Part shown: in pieces, positions 24,768 through 34,297 of the stretch
Numbering within the stretch: the stretch's first letter is position 1
Layout of the letters: every line of letters starts with the position of its first letter
Source: Anabaena sp. FACHB-1237
GTDB lineage: Bacteria; Cyanobacteriota; Cyanobacteriia; Cyanobacteriales; Nostocaceae
Assembly: GCF_014696225.1 (NCBI RefSeq)
Contig: NZ_JACJPV010000028.1
Location: 1-56,183, forward strand
DNA: 56,183 bases
Reading direction: 5' to 3'
Notes under the pieces: model-generated
Told to the model about the DNA's origin: nothing
Seen by the model: only the letters and a program-made list of their open reading frames with translations
Databases searched by the model: none
Translations under genes and position numbers: made by a program

Positions 24768-26516
24768 ATGGCAAATAAAAGATTCCAGAAAATTATCAGT
24801 TATTTACGTCCATATTGGAAAGAAACTATTTTGGGGACAATTGCCTTATTTATTGTCAATATTTTAGGTGCTTATATCCCTTTATTAATTCGTTCAGGAA
24901 TTAATATTCTTTCTACTAATTTTAGTTTTAATCAAGTAATATACTATGCATCACTCATTTTCTTATTTAGTTCCGCAATGTGGTTAATGAGAATGGCTTC
25001 CCGCATTTGGATTTTTGGAGTGGGAAGAAAAGTAGAATTTAATCTTAAACAACGTATTTTTGAACATTTACTAAAGTTAGAACCTGCCTATTTTACAGTT
25101 AATACTCCAGGAGATTTAATAAGTCGTGCTACTAGTGATGTAGATAATATTAGAAGATTATTCGGTTTTGCTATTTTAAGTTTAGCTAATACTTTATTTG
25201 CATATCTTTTAACATTACCAGTAATGCTGTCCCTGAGTGTAGACTTAACTCTAGCTTCTTTGGCAGTATATCCTGTAATGTTTTTCATGGTACATTTATT
25301 TAGCGATCGCTTACGCAATGAACAAGCAGAAGTTCAAGAAAAACTTTCTGATATGAGTGAATTAATTAGGGAAGATATTAGCGGAATATCCCTAATTAAA
25401 ATTTACGCACAAGAGGAAAATGAACGTTATGCTTTTAACCAAAAAAATCAACAACTATTAGAGGCTAACTTAAAATTAGCTAAAAGTCGTAATACTTTAT
25501 TTCCCCTAATTGGTGGTTTAGCTAATATTAGTTCTTTGATAATTATCTGGTTGGGAACTATCAGAATTTCCTCTGGCAATTTAGCCATTAGCGACTTTTT
25601 AGCCTTATTAATTTATGTAGAACGTTTAGTTTTTCCTACCGCATTATTAGGGTTTACAATTACTGCTTATCAACGAGGAGAAGTAAGTCTTGATCGGTTA
25701 GAATCTATTCTCAGTGTTACTCCCAAAATTCAAGATTTACCCGATGCTATTAAACTAGAAAAAAATACCATCAAAGGAGAAATTACAGCCCATAATCTTA
25801 GTTATACCTATCCAGGCGCAACAAAAGCCGCATTAGAAAATATTGATTTTACTATTGCCCCAGGAGAAATTATTGCCATTGTTGGACCAATTGGATCCGG
25901 TAAGTCTACTTTAGCTAATGCTATACCTCGTCTATTAGATATTGCACCAGAACAATTATTTATAGATGGATTAGATATTAATACTATAGCATTAAATGAA
26001 TTAAGAAAAGCGATCGCTTATGTCCCCCAGGACAGCTTTTTGTTTAGCACCACAGTCAAAAACAATATCCGTTATGGCGATCCTGTGAGCAATGATGATC
26101 AGGTAATATCTGCTAGTAAAATAGCCCAAATTGATGCAGAAATTGATAATTTCCCCCAAAAATATGACACCATAGTGGGAGAAAGAGGTATCACCCTTTC
26201 TGGTGGACAAAGACAGCGTACATGTCTAGCTAGGGCTATGTTAATAAATACACCTATTCTCATCTTAGATGATGCACTTGCTAGTGTAGATAATCAAACA
26301 GCTACCCAAATTCTTGATCATTTGGCTATAAGTACGGAGAAAAGAACAGTAATCTTTATTACTCACCAACTTTCCTCCGCAGCCACTGCTGATCGCATTT
26401 TTGTTATGGAAAATGGTAAAATAGTTCAAATTGGTAATCATAGCCAATTATTAGCACAGTCAGGACTATATAGACAACTTTGGAGTCAGCATCAAATAGA
26501 AGAATTATTACATTAA
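24768..26516 (+). CDS. ABC half-transporter, MdlA/MsbA-like multidrug or lipid exporter
   Basis: A 582-residue exporter half with six helices (~1-310) and an ATPase domain. Motifs are Walker A GPIGSGKST, signature LSGGQRQR, Walker B ILILDD, and H-loop FITHQLSS. The residue after Walker B is Asp (LDDALASVD) instead of the usual catalytic Glu, as in E. coli MdlA. In that group the subunit usually pairs with a second half-transporter, which is not adjacent here. ATG 24768 is preferred over TTG 24762. Substrate unknown. Confidence 0.85.
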   Translation: MANKRFQKIISYLRPYWKETILGTIALFIVNILGAYIPLLIRSGINILSTNFSFNQVIYYASLIFLFSSAMWLMRMASRIWIFGVGRKVEFNLKQRIFEHLLKLEPAYFTVNTPGDLISRATSDVDNIRRLFGFAILSLANTLFAYLLTLPVMLSLSVDLTLASLAVYPVMFFMVHLFSDRLRNEQAEVQEKLSDMSELIREDISGISLIKIYAQEENERYAFNQKNQQLLEANLKLAKSRNTLFPLIGGLANISSLIIIWLGTIRISSGNLAISDFLALLIYVERLVFPTALLGFTITAYQRGEVSLDRLESILSVTPKIQDLPDAIKLEKNTIKGEITAHNLSYTYPGATKAALENIDFTIAPGEIIAIVGPIGSGKSTLANAIPRLLDIAPEQLFIDGLDINTIALNELRKAIAYVPQDSFLFSTTVKNNIRYGDPVSNDDQVISASKIAQIDAEIDNFPQKYDTIVGERGITLSGGQRQRTCLARAMLINTPILILDDALASVDNQTATQILDHLAISTEKRTVIFITHQLSSAATADRIFVMENGKIVQIGNHSQLLAQSGLYRQLWSQHQIEELLH

Positions 26517-26525
26517 TATAATATC

Positions 26526-26600
26526 TAGGGCTTGCTGAATAAATGTAAAAATTAACACAATGAAACCCAAGAAATCCCCGTAAATGTTGGGTTTCGTTCC
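26526..26600. repeat. IS-end-like scrap and hairpin after the ABC gene
   Basis: AGGGCTTGCTGAATAAATG resembles the end of cyanobacterial insertion sequences. It is followed by GAAACCCAAGAAATCC...TGTTGGGTTTC, a hairpin that may terminate the ABC gene. No transposase is present. Confidence 0.45.
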
Positions 26601-26684
26601 TCAAACCAACAGTCGCTACATAATTTGATTTTATGATGATGAATACACCTTAATCATAGTTAAGTGCATAACACCTAAACCAAA

Positions 26685-27029
26685 TCATACTGATAAATCT
26701 AAGGCAATTAATAAAGCTTGTTCCAGATGCGCCATAACAACTGAAGAAAGTACACCTCTTAAACGCAAAAAGCGGGATTTAGATAATACCCGTACTTGAT
26801 CTGCCATTGCGATAGAATCTTTTCTCAGTCCACCATCTGGTGATAAAATTAAAACCTGAGTGGGGTAAACTCTTTTCCCCGTTTGGTATGTAGTACAAGG
26901 TACTGCTAAAACTACTGGGCTGGATAAGTTAATTACGTCACGACTGACAATGATTACTGGGCGAGTTCCGCCCTGTTCTGAACCTTCAGTCATTTCGAGA
27001 CGCGCATCATACACTTCACCCCGTCTCAT
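26685..27029 (-). CDS. mazF: MazF/PemK-family toxin (endoribonuclease)
   Basis: A 114-residue MazF/PemK toxin, a sequence-specific mRNA interferase held inactive by its antitoxin. The family entry MRRGEVYDARL, the GSEQGGTRPVIIVS motif (GxRPxxxxS), VLAVPCTTYQ and the AMADQVRVLSKSRF segment are clear. The frame is open 11 codons upstream, but ATG 27029 is the family start, and its ATGA overlaps the antitoxin stop. It sits 3' of the antitoxin on the minus strand, the standard order. It appears intact. Confidence 0.92.
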   Translation of the reverse strand: MRRGEVYDARLEMTEGSEQGGTRPVIIVSRDVINLSSPVVLAVPCTTYQTGKRVYPTQVLILSPDGGLRKDSIAMADQVRVLSKSRFLRLRGVLSSVVMAHLEQALLIALDLSV

Positions 27030-27301
27030 CTTGGAATTTCCCCTAATTTTAACGCTTCCCACTGCGCTGTGGCAAATTCTGCCTCTAATTTTAGCACCTC
27101 TGCTTGATAATCGGGATCTCTGGCCATTTCCGCTAAGGCCGCATCTATTTCCGCTCGTTTCTGTGCAGCTAACTCTCTTTTTAAAGCCTGAATCACAAAA
27201 TCATTGCGGTTTTTGGCTTTTCCCTCTAATACTGCTCTATCTGTGGCTTCTAGGAGTTCTCTGGGAAGGGTTAATGTCGTGCGAATGGTTTCTGCTTTCA
27301 T
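27026..27301 (-). CDS. mazE: MazE-type ribbon-helix-helix antitoxin
   Basis: A 91-residue antitoxin. The N-terminus RTTLTLPRELLEATDRAV is a ribbon-helix-helix DNA-binding segment, and the acidic C-terminal half (DALAEMARDPDYQAEVLKLEAEF) is the likely toxin-neutralising tail. Its TGA overlaps the toxin ATG by four bases, allowing coupled translation. The pair lies just beside a TnpB right-end remnant, consistent with acquired DNA. Autoregulation is expected from the family; I do not see an unambiguous operator. Confidence 0.9.
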   Translation of the reverse strand: MKAETIRTTLTLPRELLEATDRAVLEGKAKNRNDFVIQALKRELAAQKRAEIDAALAEMARDPDYQAEVLKLEAEFATAQWEALKLGEIPR

Positions 27302-27345
27302 GACTGGTGATGATGTGATGACTGAAGTGATGCCTTATTATCATA

Positions 27346-27450
27346 TCTGCTATATAAAACCTAGACAAAACTAGAGTTTACTTTCTACTTCAATAGGAGC
27401 ATGGGAGCGGTTATCCCTCTGTAGACTTACACGCTGTAGCCCAACGCGTC
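27346..27450 (-). repeat. IS605-type right end / omegaRNA-like segment, copy B
   Basis: The reverse complement matches 7531-7651: GCGTGTAAGTCTAC, AGGGATAACCGCTCCCAT, GAAGTAGAAAGTAAA, TAGTTTTGTCTAGG, TTTTATATAGCAGA. Only a few codons of tnpB precede it. Beyond the GCAGA boundary the flanks differ between copies, as expected for a transposon end. It sits 45 bp upstream of mazE. Confidence 0.8.
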
Positions 27451-27525
27451 TTTCTTTTACCAAGATTCTTGAAAAGACTATCACCGTCATTGCTTGGTTT
27501 TCGCTTCACTTGACAGTGTTAATTC

Positions 27526-27568
27526 AATACTTGATATGTTAGAATTATATATCAAGTATTTGATTTTT
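27526..27568 (+). terminator. Hairpin with T-run in the mazE-sbtB gap
   Basis: The 12-bp perfect arms AATACTTGATAT and ATATCAAGTATT are followed by TGATTTTTT. A TTGACA lies 11 bp before it. It could be a terminator for a lost plus-strand gene or a palindromic operator. The remainder of 27302-27745 is AT-rich non-coding DNA. Confidence 0.45.
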
Positions 27569-27745
27569 TCAACTAAAATATATTGATTTTTGTCAACAAA
27601 TGTATAGCTTTGTCTATAAAATTGTCAACTTAGGACTAGCTCAAGTCGTGGGTAATCATCTAAATTCCTAGTTACGAATGGAAAAAATAATTAATTTTCA
27701 GCTTGATTCTACACACCGCACACCGCACCCAGTACCCGCACTCCC

Positions 27746-28039
27746 CTAATGTACAATTGATTGAGCATCAGAAACAATGCAAACACCACCATATTTTTTG
27801 ATAATTGGCCTAATAGCTTCCACTACCTGATGCTCTTTTTCCTCATCACAAATAGTGATCACATAAGCATTAGTTAATGCATGACTTTCTAAATCATCAA
27901 TTACCCTACCTCTATGTCCTTTTCCTGTGACATCTTCAATAATGGTATATCCAGAAACGCCGGCATCATCTAAAATTTGCAGGACTTTTTGTAATTCCAA
28001 GGAATTAGTGATGATTTCGATTTTCTTAACAGCTTGCAC
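27746..28039 (-). CDS. sbtB: PII-like carbon-sensing protein SbtB
   Basis: A 97-residue PII-like trimeric signalling protein that binds adenine nucleotides and controls SbtA. Visible are the ferredoxin-like beta-alpha-beta pattern and the T-loop region EDVTGKGHRGRV, with the conserved GKG. The protein ends ...SDAQSIVH and lacks the C-terminal CGPxGC redox (R) loop of Synechocystis SbtB. The start is GTG 28039; AGGAG inside the sbtA 3' end gives the ribosome site. It lies 4 bp behind sbtA, in the same operon. Confidence 0.9.
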   Translation of the reverse strand: MQAVKKIEIITNSLELQKVLQILDDAGVSGYTIIEDVTGKGHRGRVIDDLESHALTNAYVITICDEEKEHQVVEAIRPIIKKYGGVCIVSDAQSIVH

Positions 28040-28043
28040 CTGG

Positions 28044-29051
28044 TTATACTCCTATGATTTTGATGATGTTGAAATACAAAGGTATACCAATAATAATATT
28101 AAATGGGAAGGTAACAGCTAATGCCATAGATACATATAAACTGGGATTAGCTTCTGGTACAGTCATTCTCATGGCTGCTGGTACGGCAATATAGGAAGCA
28201 CTGGCACAAAGTACGGCAAATAAAAGAGCGTTTCCGGGTGACATACCAATTAGTTTAGTTAAAATAATGCCAATAATAGCATTACCTATAGGCATTAAAA
28301 TCCCAAAACCCAAGAGAAAAGAACCTGTAGCTCTCAAGTCTTTAATTCTTCTTGCTGCTACCATGCCCATATCTAGTAAAAAGAATGATAATACTCCATA
28401 AAATATCTCTTGGGTAAATGGATGTAATTTTTCCCAACCTTTTTCTCCTGTTAACAAACCTACTACCACACTACCAACTAATAGAAATACTGAACCATTT
28501 AAAAATGCTTCTCTAAATACTTCATTCCAGGAAAATTTTTCTGTTTCTCCTTCTTGTTGATATTCTCCTACTATTGGTTGTTTTTGATTTTTGGCAAATA
28601 CTCTGACTAAGACAATTCCTACAATAATTGCTGGTGATTCCATCAGTGCTAAAGCTGCTACCATGTGGCCACTATTAGGTATAGTCAGAACTTTTAAAAA
28701 GGATTGGGCGGTAATAAAGGTTACTGCACTAATTGAACCATAAGTTGCAGCGATCGCTGCTGCATTATACACATCTAGTTTTATTCTTAATATAAAAAAC
28801 GAGTAAATTGGTACAACAGAAGCCATCAATATGGCAGCTAAAAGTGTGAGTGCAATTTCGGTATTCATACCACTTTGTGCTATTTCATATCCACCTTTAA
28901 ATCCAATTGCTAGTAACAGATACAGCGAAAATAATTTTGGTAATGGTTGCGGAATTTCTAAGTCTGATTGTACCAGAATTGCCAACATTCCTAAAAAGAA
29001 AAATAGCACTGGCGGATTTAAAATGTTGGATAAGATGACGCTAGAATTCAT
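28044..29051 (-). CDS. sbtA: Sodium-dependent bicarbonate transporter SbtA
   Basis: A 335-residue inner-membrane Na+/HCO3- symporter of the cyanobacterial carbon-concentrating mechanism. About ten hydrophobic segments are present. The family's VILSNILNPPVLFFFLGM start and the two halves with FFLLDMGMVAARR and LFAVLCASASYIAVPAAMR are visible. The cytoplasmic loop (~165-185) is short, making the protein shorter than the Synechocystis SbtA. It is first in an operon with sbtB. Induction at low CO2 is known for the family; no regulator site is certain upstream. Confidence 0.93.
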   Translation of the reverse strand: MNSSVILSNILNPPVLFFFLGMLAILVQSDLEIPQPLPKLFSLYLLLAIGFKGGYEIAQSGMNTEIALTLLAAILMASVVPIYSFFILRIKLDVYNAAAIAATYGSISAVTFITAQSFLKVLTIPNSGHMVAALALMESPAIIVGIVLVRVFAKNQKQPIVGEYQQEGETEKFSWNEVFREAFLNGSVFLLVGSVVVGLLTGEKGWEKLHPFTQEIFYGVLSFFLLDMGMVAARRIKDLRATGSFLLGFGILMPIGNAIIGIILTKLIGMSPGNALLFAVLCASASYIAVPAAMRMTVPEANPSLYVSMALAVTFPFNIIIGIPLYFNIIKIIGV

Positions 29052-29145
29052 TTGTTGTTAATTTGATAAAGTGTAGATTATGTAGTTATGAGAATCCGCT
29101 CTTTTCTTAATCTGAAATTTTCATGATTTGGTTATTAATTAAGAG

Positions 29146-29188
29146 GTAAAAATAATTTGGTAATAGGTAAAGACTTACCAATTACCAA
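29146..29188 (-). terminator. ilvC terminator built from heptamer repeat
   Basis: On the minus strand, TTGGTAATTGGTAA, a 4-base loop, then TTACCTATTACCAA form a 14-bp stem with one mismatch, followed by ATTATTTTTA. The first arm is the TTGGTAA heptamer repeat that begins 10 bp after the ilvC stop. Confidence 0.65.
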
Positions 29189-29198
29189 CTACCCAAAA

Positions 29199-30221
<1,023 letters not shown>

Positions 30222-30478
30222 TTATAGAATTGGCAGATTTATCATTGTACCGCAAATGAGACAGGATTTGATCAGGAGTCAGGAGTTGGAAGTTGGGAGT
30301 CAAAATGATAATTTTCACGCCTCATACCATACTTTCTACTCCACGCCACCGTAATTTGTCAATTTATAAACTTTAACTATTTTTTCATAAGTTCTCAATA
30401 AACAGAAATCCTGATGACAAGTTTGATACAAATTTGTTAAGAATAGTTACAACCTCGTAATATAAGGAAACACTTCCT

Positions 30479-31837
30479 ATGGTGAATATAGATAGCGATA
30501 AACAAACCCATCAAGTTGTTATTGTTGGTGGAGGTTTTGCGGGACTGTATGCTGCTAAGTCTTTATCTAAGGCTAATGTGAATGTAACGTTAATTGATAA
30601 ACGTAACTTTCACCTTTTTCAACCTTTGTTGTATCAAGTGGCTACGGGTAATTTATCTCCTGCTGATATTTCTTCTCCTTTACGTTCTGTATTGAGTAAA
30701 AATAAAAATACTCAGGTTTTATTAGGTGAAGTTAATGACATTGACACAACTAATCAAAAAGTGATAGTTGGTAATGAAGAAGTACCTTATGATAGTTTAA
30801 TTGTCGCTACTGGAGCAAAACATTCTTATTTCGGCAAAGATAACTGGGAGAATTTTGCACCAGGCTTAAAAACTGTCGAGGATGCTATTGAAATGCGTCG
30901 ACGAATTTTTATGGCATTTGAAGCGGCAGAAAAAGAAACTGATGCAGCTAAACGTCAGGCTTTATTGACTTTTGTAATTGTGGGAGGAGGACCTACTGGA
31001 GTAGAATTAGCAGGAGCGATCGCTGAATTAGCTACTAAAACCCTTAAAGAAGACTTTCGCAAGATAAATACATCAGAAACAAAGGTTTTGCTATTAGAAG
31101 GGTTAGATCGTGTTTTACCACCATTTGCTCCCGAATTGTCTCAAGTAGCTTTTGCATCATTAACGGCTTTAGGTGTGGATGTGCAAACTAAAACTTTAGT
31201 CACAAATATAGAAAATGATCTTGTGACTATTAAACAAGGTGACGAAACAAAAACTATTGCAGCTAAAACAGTATTATGGGCTGCCGGTGTGCAAGCATCA
31301 CCAATGAGTAAAGTATTAATGGCAAGAACTGGAGTAGAGAGCGATCGCGCAGGTCGTGTTATTGTAGAGCCAGATTTAAGTATTAAAGGATATCCTAATA
31401 TATTTGTGGTGGGAGATTTAGCAAATTTTGCCCATCAAAATGGTAAGCCATTACCTGGAGTAGCGCCAGTAGCTATGCAAGAAGGTGAATATGTGGCTAA
31501 ACTCATCAGAAAACGACTCCAAGGTGAAACTATTGCTCCATTTAAGTACATTGATATGGGTAGTTTAGCAATGATTGGACAACACGCGGCTGTTGTGGAC
31601 TTAGGTTTTATGAAACTTAAAGGTTTCTTTGCTTGGTTTGTCTGGTTATTTATTCATATCTACTTCTTAATTGAATTTAATAACAAATTAATAGTTATGA
31701 TTCAATGGATATGGAATTATTTTACTCGCAATCGTGGCGCAAGATTGATCACAGGTAAAGAAACTCTTGCTTCTATACCATTTGACAATAATGGACATTA
31801 TGCAACAGTAAAACCTCAAAAGCCCTTAAACGTTTGA
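30479..31837 (+). CDS. ndh: Type II NAD(P)H dehydrogenase (NDH-2)
   Basis: A 452-residue FAD flavoprotein that passes electrons from NAD(P)H to quinone without pumping protons. Two dinucleotide motifs: GGGFAGLYAA near residue 17 for FAD, and VGGGPTGVELAGAIAEL near 168 for NAD(P)H. A third FAD contact is NIFVVGDLA. The C-terminal FFAWFVWLFIHIYFLIEF helix is the usual membrane-association segment. AAGGAAAC lies 8 bp before ATG 30479. A strong terminator follows. Confidence 0.92.
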   Translation: MVNIDSDKQTHQVVIVGGGFAGLYAAKSLSKANVNVTLIDKRNFHLFQPLLYQVATGNLSPADISSPLRSVLSKNKNTQVLLGEVNDIDTTNQKVIVGNEEVPYDSLIVATGAKHSYFGKDNWENFAPGLKTVEDAIEMRRRIFMAFEAAEKETDAAKRQALLTFVIVGGGPTGVELAGAIAELATKTLKEDFRKINTSETKVLLLEGLDRVLPPFAPELSQVAFASLTALGVDVQTKTLVTNIENDLVTIKQGDETKTIAAKTVLWAAGVQASPMSKVLMARTGVESDRAGRVIVEPDLSIKGYPNIFVVGDLANFAHQNGKPLPGVAPVAMQEGEYVAKLIRKRLQGETIAPFKYIDMGSLAMIGQHAAVVDLGFMKLKGFFAWFVWLFIHIYFLIEFNNKLIVMIQWIWNYFTRNRGARLITGKETLASIPFDNNGHYATVKPQKPLNV

Positions 31838-31884
31838 GTTCAAAGTTAAATTTCACATTTATACTGGTAACTAACAGACCAACT

Positions 31885-31936
31885 ACACAATGTAGAACTA
31901 GTTAATCCAATACCTCTACATTGTGTAAATTTTTTT
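31885..31936 (+). terminator. Rho-independent terminator after NDH-2 gene
   Basis: The 11-bp perfect arms ACACAATGTAG and CTACATTGTGT lie around a 20-base loop and are followed by AAATTTTTTTAG. It is the clearest intrinsic terminator in the window. Confidence 0.85.
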
Positions 31937-32029
31937 AGTTTGTATGATCACATTGTGTTAAAGTTCTAAATTTGTGATTTTATTTAATAATTGACTATTG
32001 TAATTGTTGAGATCTATTAAGCAAAAATT

Positions 32030-32533
32030 ATGAAATACTGTAAATACTGGCAAATTTTGACTACTTTTGTGTTATGTGTGGCATTGTTACTATGTCCTGT
32101 TACTGCGGAAGCTGCTAGTTCTTCTAGTATTACTCGTTCTGCTGGAGATAAGGTACAAGTTAAAGATTATTCTGGACAAAGTTTAATTGGAACTGAGTTT
32201 ACTAATGTGAAGTTAGAAAATACTCAGTTTGAAAATGCTGATTTACGCGGTGTGGTTTTTAATGGTACTTTGTTATCAGGTGTAAACTTACATGGTGTGG
32301 ACTTTAGTGAAGGTATTGCTTATTTAGCTAAATTTAAAGATACTGATTTAAGTGATGCAGTGTTAAAGGATGCGATGATGTTACGCTCAACATTTGATGA
32401 TGTTAATGTTACGGGTGCTGACTTTACTAATGCAATTTTAGATGGTGTTGAGATCAAAAAACTTTGTGTTAATGCTAGTGGTGTTAATTCGCGTACCGGT
32501 GTAAATACTCGTCAGTCTTTGGGATGTAAATAG
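32030..32533 (+). CDS. Exported pentapeptide-repeat protein
   Basis: A 167-residue protein with a signal peptide (positive start MKYCKYW, hydrophobic ~10-25, cleavage after AEA near residue 28). About eight pentapeptide repeats (A(D/N)LxG type) follow at ~60-145, for example FENADLRGVVF and VTGADFTNAIL. The C-terminus has two cysteines (KLCVNASG; LGCK) that could pair. It is probably a right-handed beta-helix in the thylakoid lumen or periplasm; the function of this common cyanobacterial type is unknown. Confidence 0.85.
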   Translation: MKYCKYWQILTTFVLCVALLLCPVTAEAASSSSITRSAGDKVQVKDYSGQSLIGTEFTNVKLENTQFENADLRGVVFNGTLLSGVNLHGVDFSEGIAYLAKFKDTDLSDAVLKDAMMLRSTFDDVNVTGADFTNAILDGVEIKKLCVNASGVNSRTGVNTRQSLGCK

Positions 32534-32815
32534 ACATCTGAGTTCGGGGTGCTGATATGGGTTTAGCATTACTCATAGGTGTCAATTTAATCTACAGATA
32601 CTATGGCTTTAGGGTAGCTGCTGTAGGCAAACGTTACGCTATCATGGCTAATACCTAAAGTTTACTCAAGTAAACTAAATAATTTAAAGAATTTTCCAGT
32701 TATTTTAGTCATCTTGCTTATGACTTTCACGTTAAGTCGACACTAATGAGCAATGTACTTTACCCCTACACACTCCTGCTACGATAAAAATTACTATAAT
32801 AAAGGAGTTATTTTA

Positions 32816-33856
32816 ATGATATCAGCCAACAGTTATACTCATAAAGCTGTTTGCCGTATTTTAGATGCTAATTTAGATCGCGCACGTGAAGGTTTACGCA
32901 TTATTGAGGAGTGGTGTCGTTTTGGTTTGAATAACTCTCAATTATCTCTTGTTTGTAAAAAGTTACGTCAAGACTTGGCAATTTGGCATACTATAGATTT
33001 AAGAATTGCTAGAGATACTATGGGTGATGCTGGCACTGGTTTAACTCATCCCCAGGAGGAAGTTAGAAGTGATATTATATCTTTGTTACAGGCGAATTTT
33101 TGCCGTGTACAGGAGGCTTTAAGGGTTTTGGAAGAGTACGGTAAACTTTATCATCCTGATATGGGAAATGCTTGTAAACAAATGCGATATCAGGTATATT
33201 CGCTAGAAAGTAATTTAATGGGTTATCAAAAACTGGAATTATTAGGGCGATCGCATTTATACTTAGTAACTTCTCCCCAGGAAAATATCTTAGGTATTGT
33301 GGAAGCAGCTTTGCAAGGTGGTTTAACTTTGGTACAATATCGAGACAAAAATACAGATGATATCATTCGTTTACCTTTGGCTCGGCAATTGTGCCAATTA
33401 TGTCATAATTATGGAGCTTTATTTATTATCAATGATCGGGTAGATTTAGCTCTAGCGGTGGATGCAGATGGGGTACATTTAGGACAACAGGATATGCCTA
33501 TTACCATAGCACGTCAGCTATTAGGACATAATAAGATTATTGGCCGTTCTACTACTAATCCTCAAGAAATGCAAGGCGCTATTAATGAAGGTGCTGACTA
33601 TATTGGTGTTGGCCCAGTATATGAAACTCCTACAAAAATAAAGGCCGCTACTGGTTTAGAATATGTGAATTATGCGGCCAAAAATTGTCCTATTCCTTGG
33701 TTTGCTATTGGTGGCATAGATATGAATAATATTAATGATGTGATTAATGCTGGTGCAGATCAAGTGGCTGTAGTGCGATCAATTATGGAGTCGGAACAAC
33801 CTACTTTAACTACACAATATTTAATTGCACAATTTCATCGTTTTCACAACAATTAA
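32816..33856 (+). CDS. thiE: Thiamine-phosphate synthase with N-terminal extension domain
   Basis: A 346-residue enzyme joining hydroxymethylpyrimidine diphosphate and thiazole phosphate. The first ~135 residues are the helical domain found fused to ThiE in cyanobacteria (LDANLDRAREGLRIIEEWCRF; repeated FCRVQEALRVLEEYGKL). ThiE proper follows, with LVQYRDKNTDD, INDRVDLALAVDADGVHLGQ, GRSTTNPQE and YIGVGPVYETPTK. ATG 32816 has AAAGGAG 7 bp upstream; the frame is open to 32753 but lacks a site there. thiS follows 17 bp downstream. Confidence 0.94.
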   Translation: MISANSYTHKAVCRILDANLDRAREGLRIIEEWCRFGLNNSQLSLVCKKLRQDLAIWHTIDLRIARDTMGDAGTGLTHPQEEVRSDIISLLQANFCRVQEALRVLEEYGKLYHPDMGNACKQMRYQVYSLESNLMGYQKLELLGRSHLYLVTSPQENILGIVEAALQGGLTLVQYRDKNTDDIIRLPLARQLCQLCHNYGALFIINDRVDLALAVDADGVHLGQQDMPITIARQLLGHNKIIGRSTTNPQEMQGAINEGADYIGVGPVYETPTKIKAATGLEYVNYAAKNCPIPWFAIGGIDMNNINDVINAGADQVAVVRSIMESEQPTLTTQYLIAQFHRFHNN

Positions 33857-33873
33857 CACAAAAATTGATGATT

Positions 33874-34104
33874 ATGTCTCAACAAATTTCTATTTCCACA
33901 CAAATTAATTTACAAGTTAATGGAGAACATCGTAGTTTTTCCCAAGAGATGTTTTTACCAGAATTATTACAAGAATTGGGTTTTAATCAGCGATTGATAG
34001 CTGTAGAATATAATGGGGAAATTTTGCATCGTCAATTTTGGCTGAAAACACAAATTAAAAATGGCGATCGCTTGGAAATAGTTACTATTGTTGGTGGTGG
34101 TTAA
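33874..34104 (+). CDS. thiS: Sulfur carrier protein ThiS
   Basis: A 76-residue ubiquitin-like protein that carries sulfur as a C-terminal thiocarboxylate for thiazole synthesis. It ends in IVTIVGGG with the required terminal Gly-Gly, and RLIAVEYNGEILHRQFW is typical of cyanobacterial ThiS. Start ATG 33874 gives the family N-terminus (MSQQ); ATG 33868 is an alternative. It is cotranscribed with thiE, while thiG is not present in this window. Confidence 0.92.
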   Translation: MSQQISISTQINLQVNGEHRSFSQEMFLPELLQELGFNQRLIAVEYNGEILHRQFWLKTQIKNGDRLEIVTIVGGG

Positions 34105-34297
34105 CTTTTCAAACATTTAGGACTTACACAGAAACTTCGTTTCTTAATCTAATTTTAGAAGTATCGCCGTTCTTCATCACGGAGAAACGAGGTTTCTTGA
34201 CGGAGGATATCTTCCGGATTATATTAAGCAATACAATGATTGTATGATTCAAGCATTGACAATTCAATCCTAAAATATATAGAGATTTCTATTATCA

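Noticed and set aside
32534..32815. Possible TPP riboswitch upstream of thiE
   Set aside because: I looked for the CUGAGA and following conserved THI-box blocks; only a CTGAG match without the rest.
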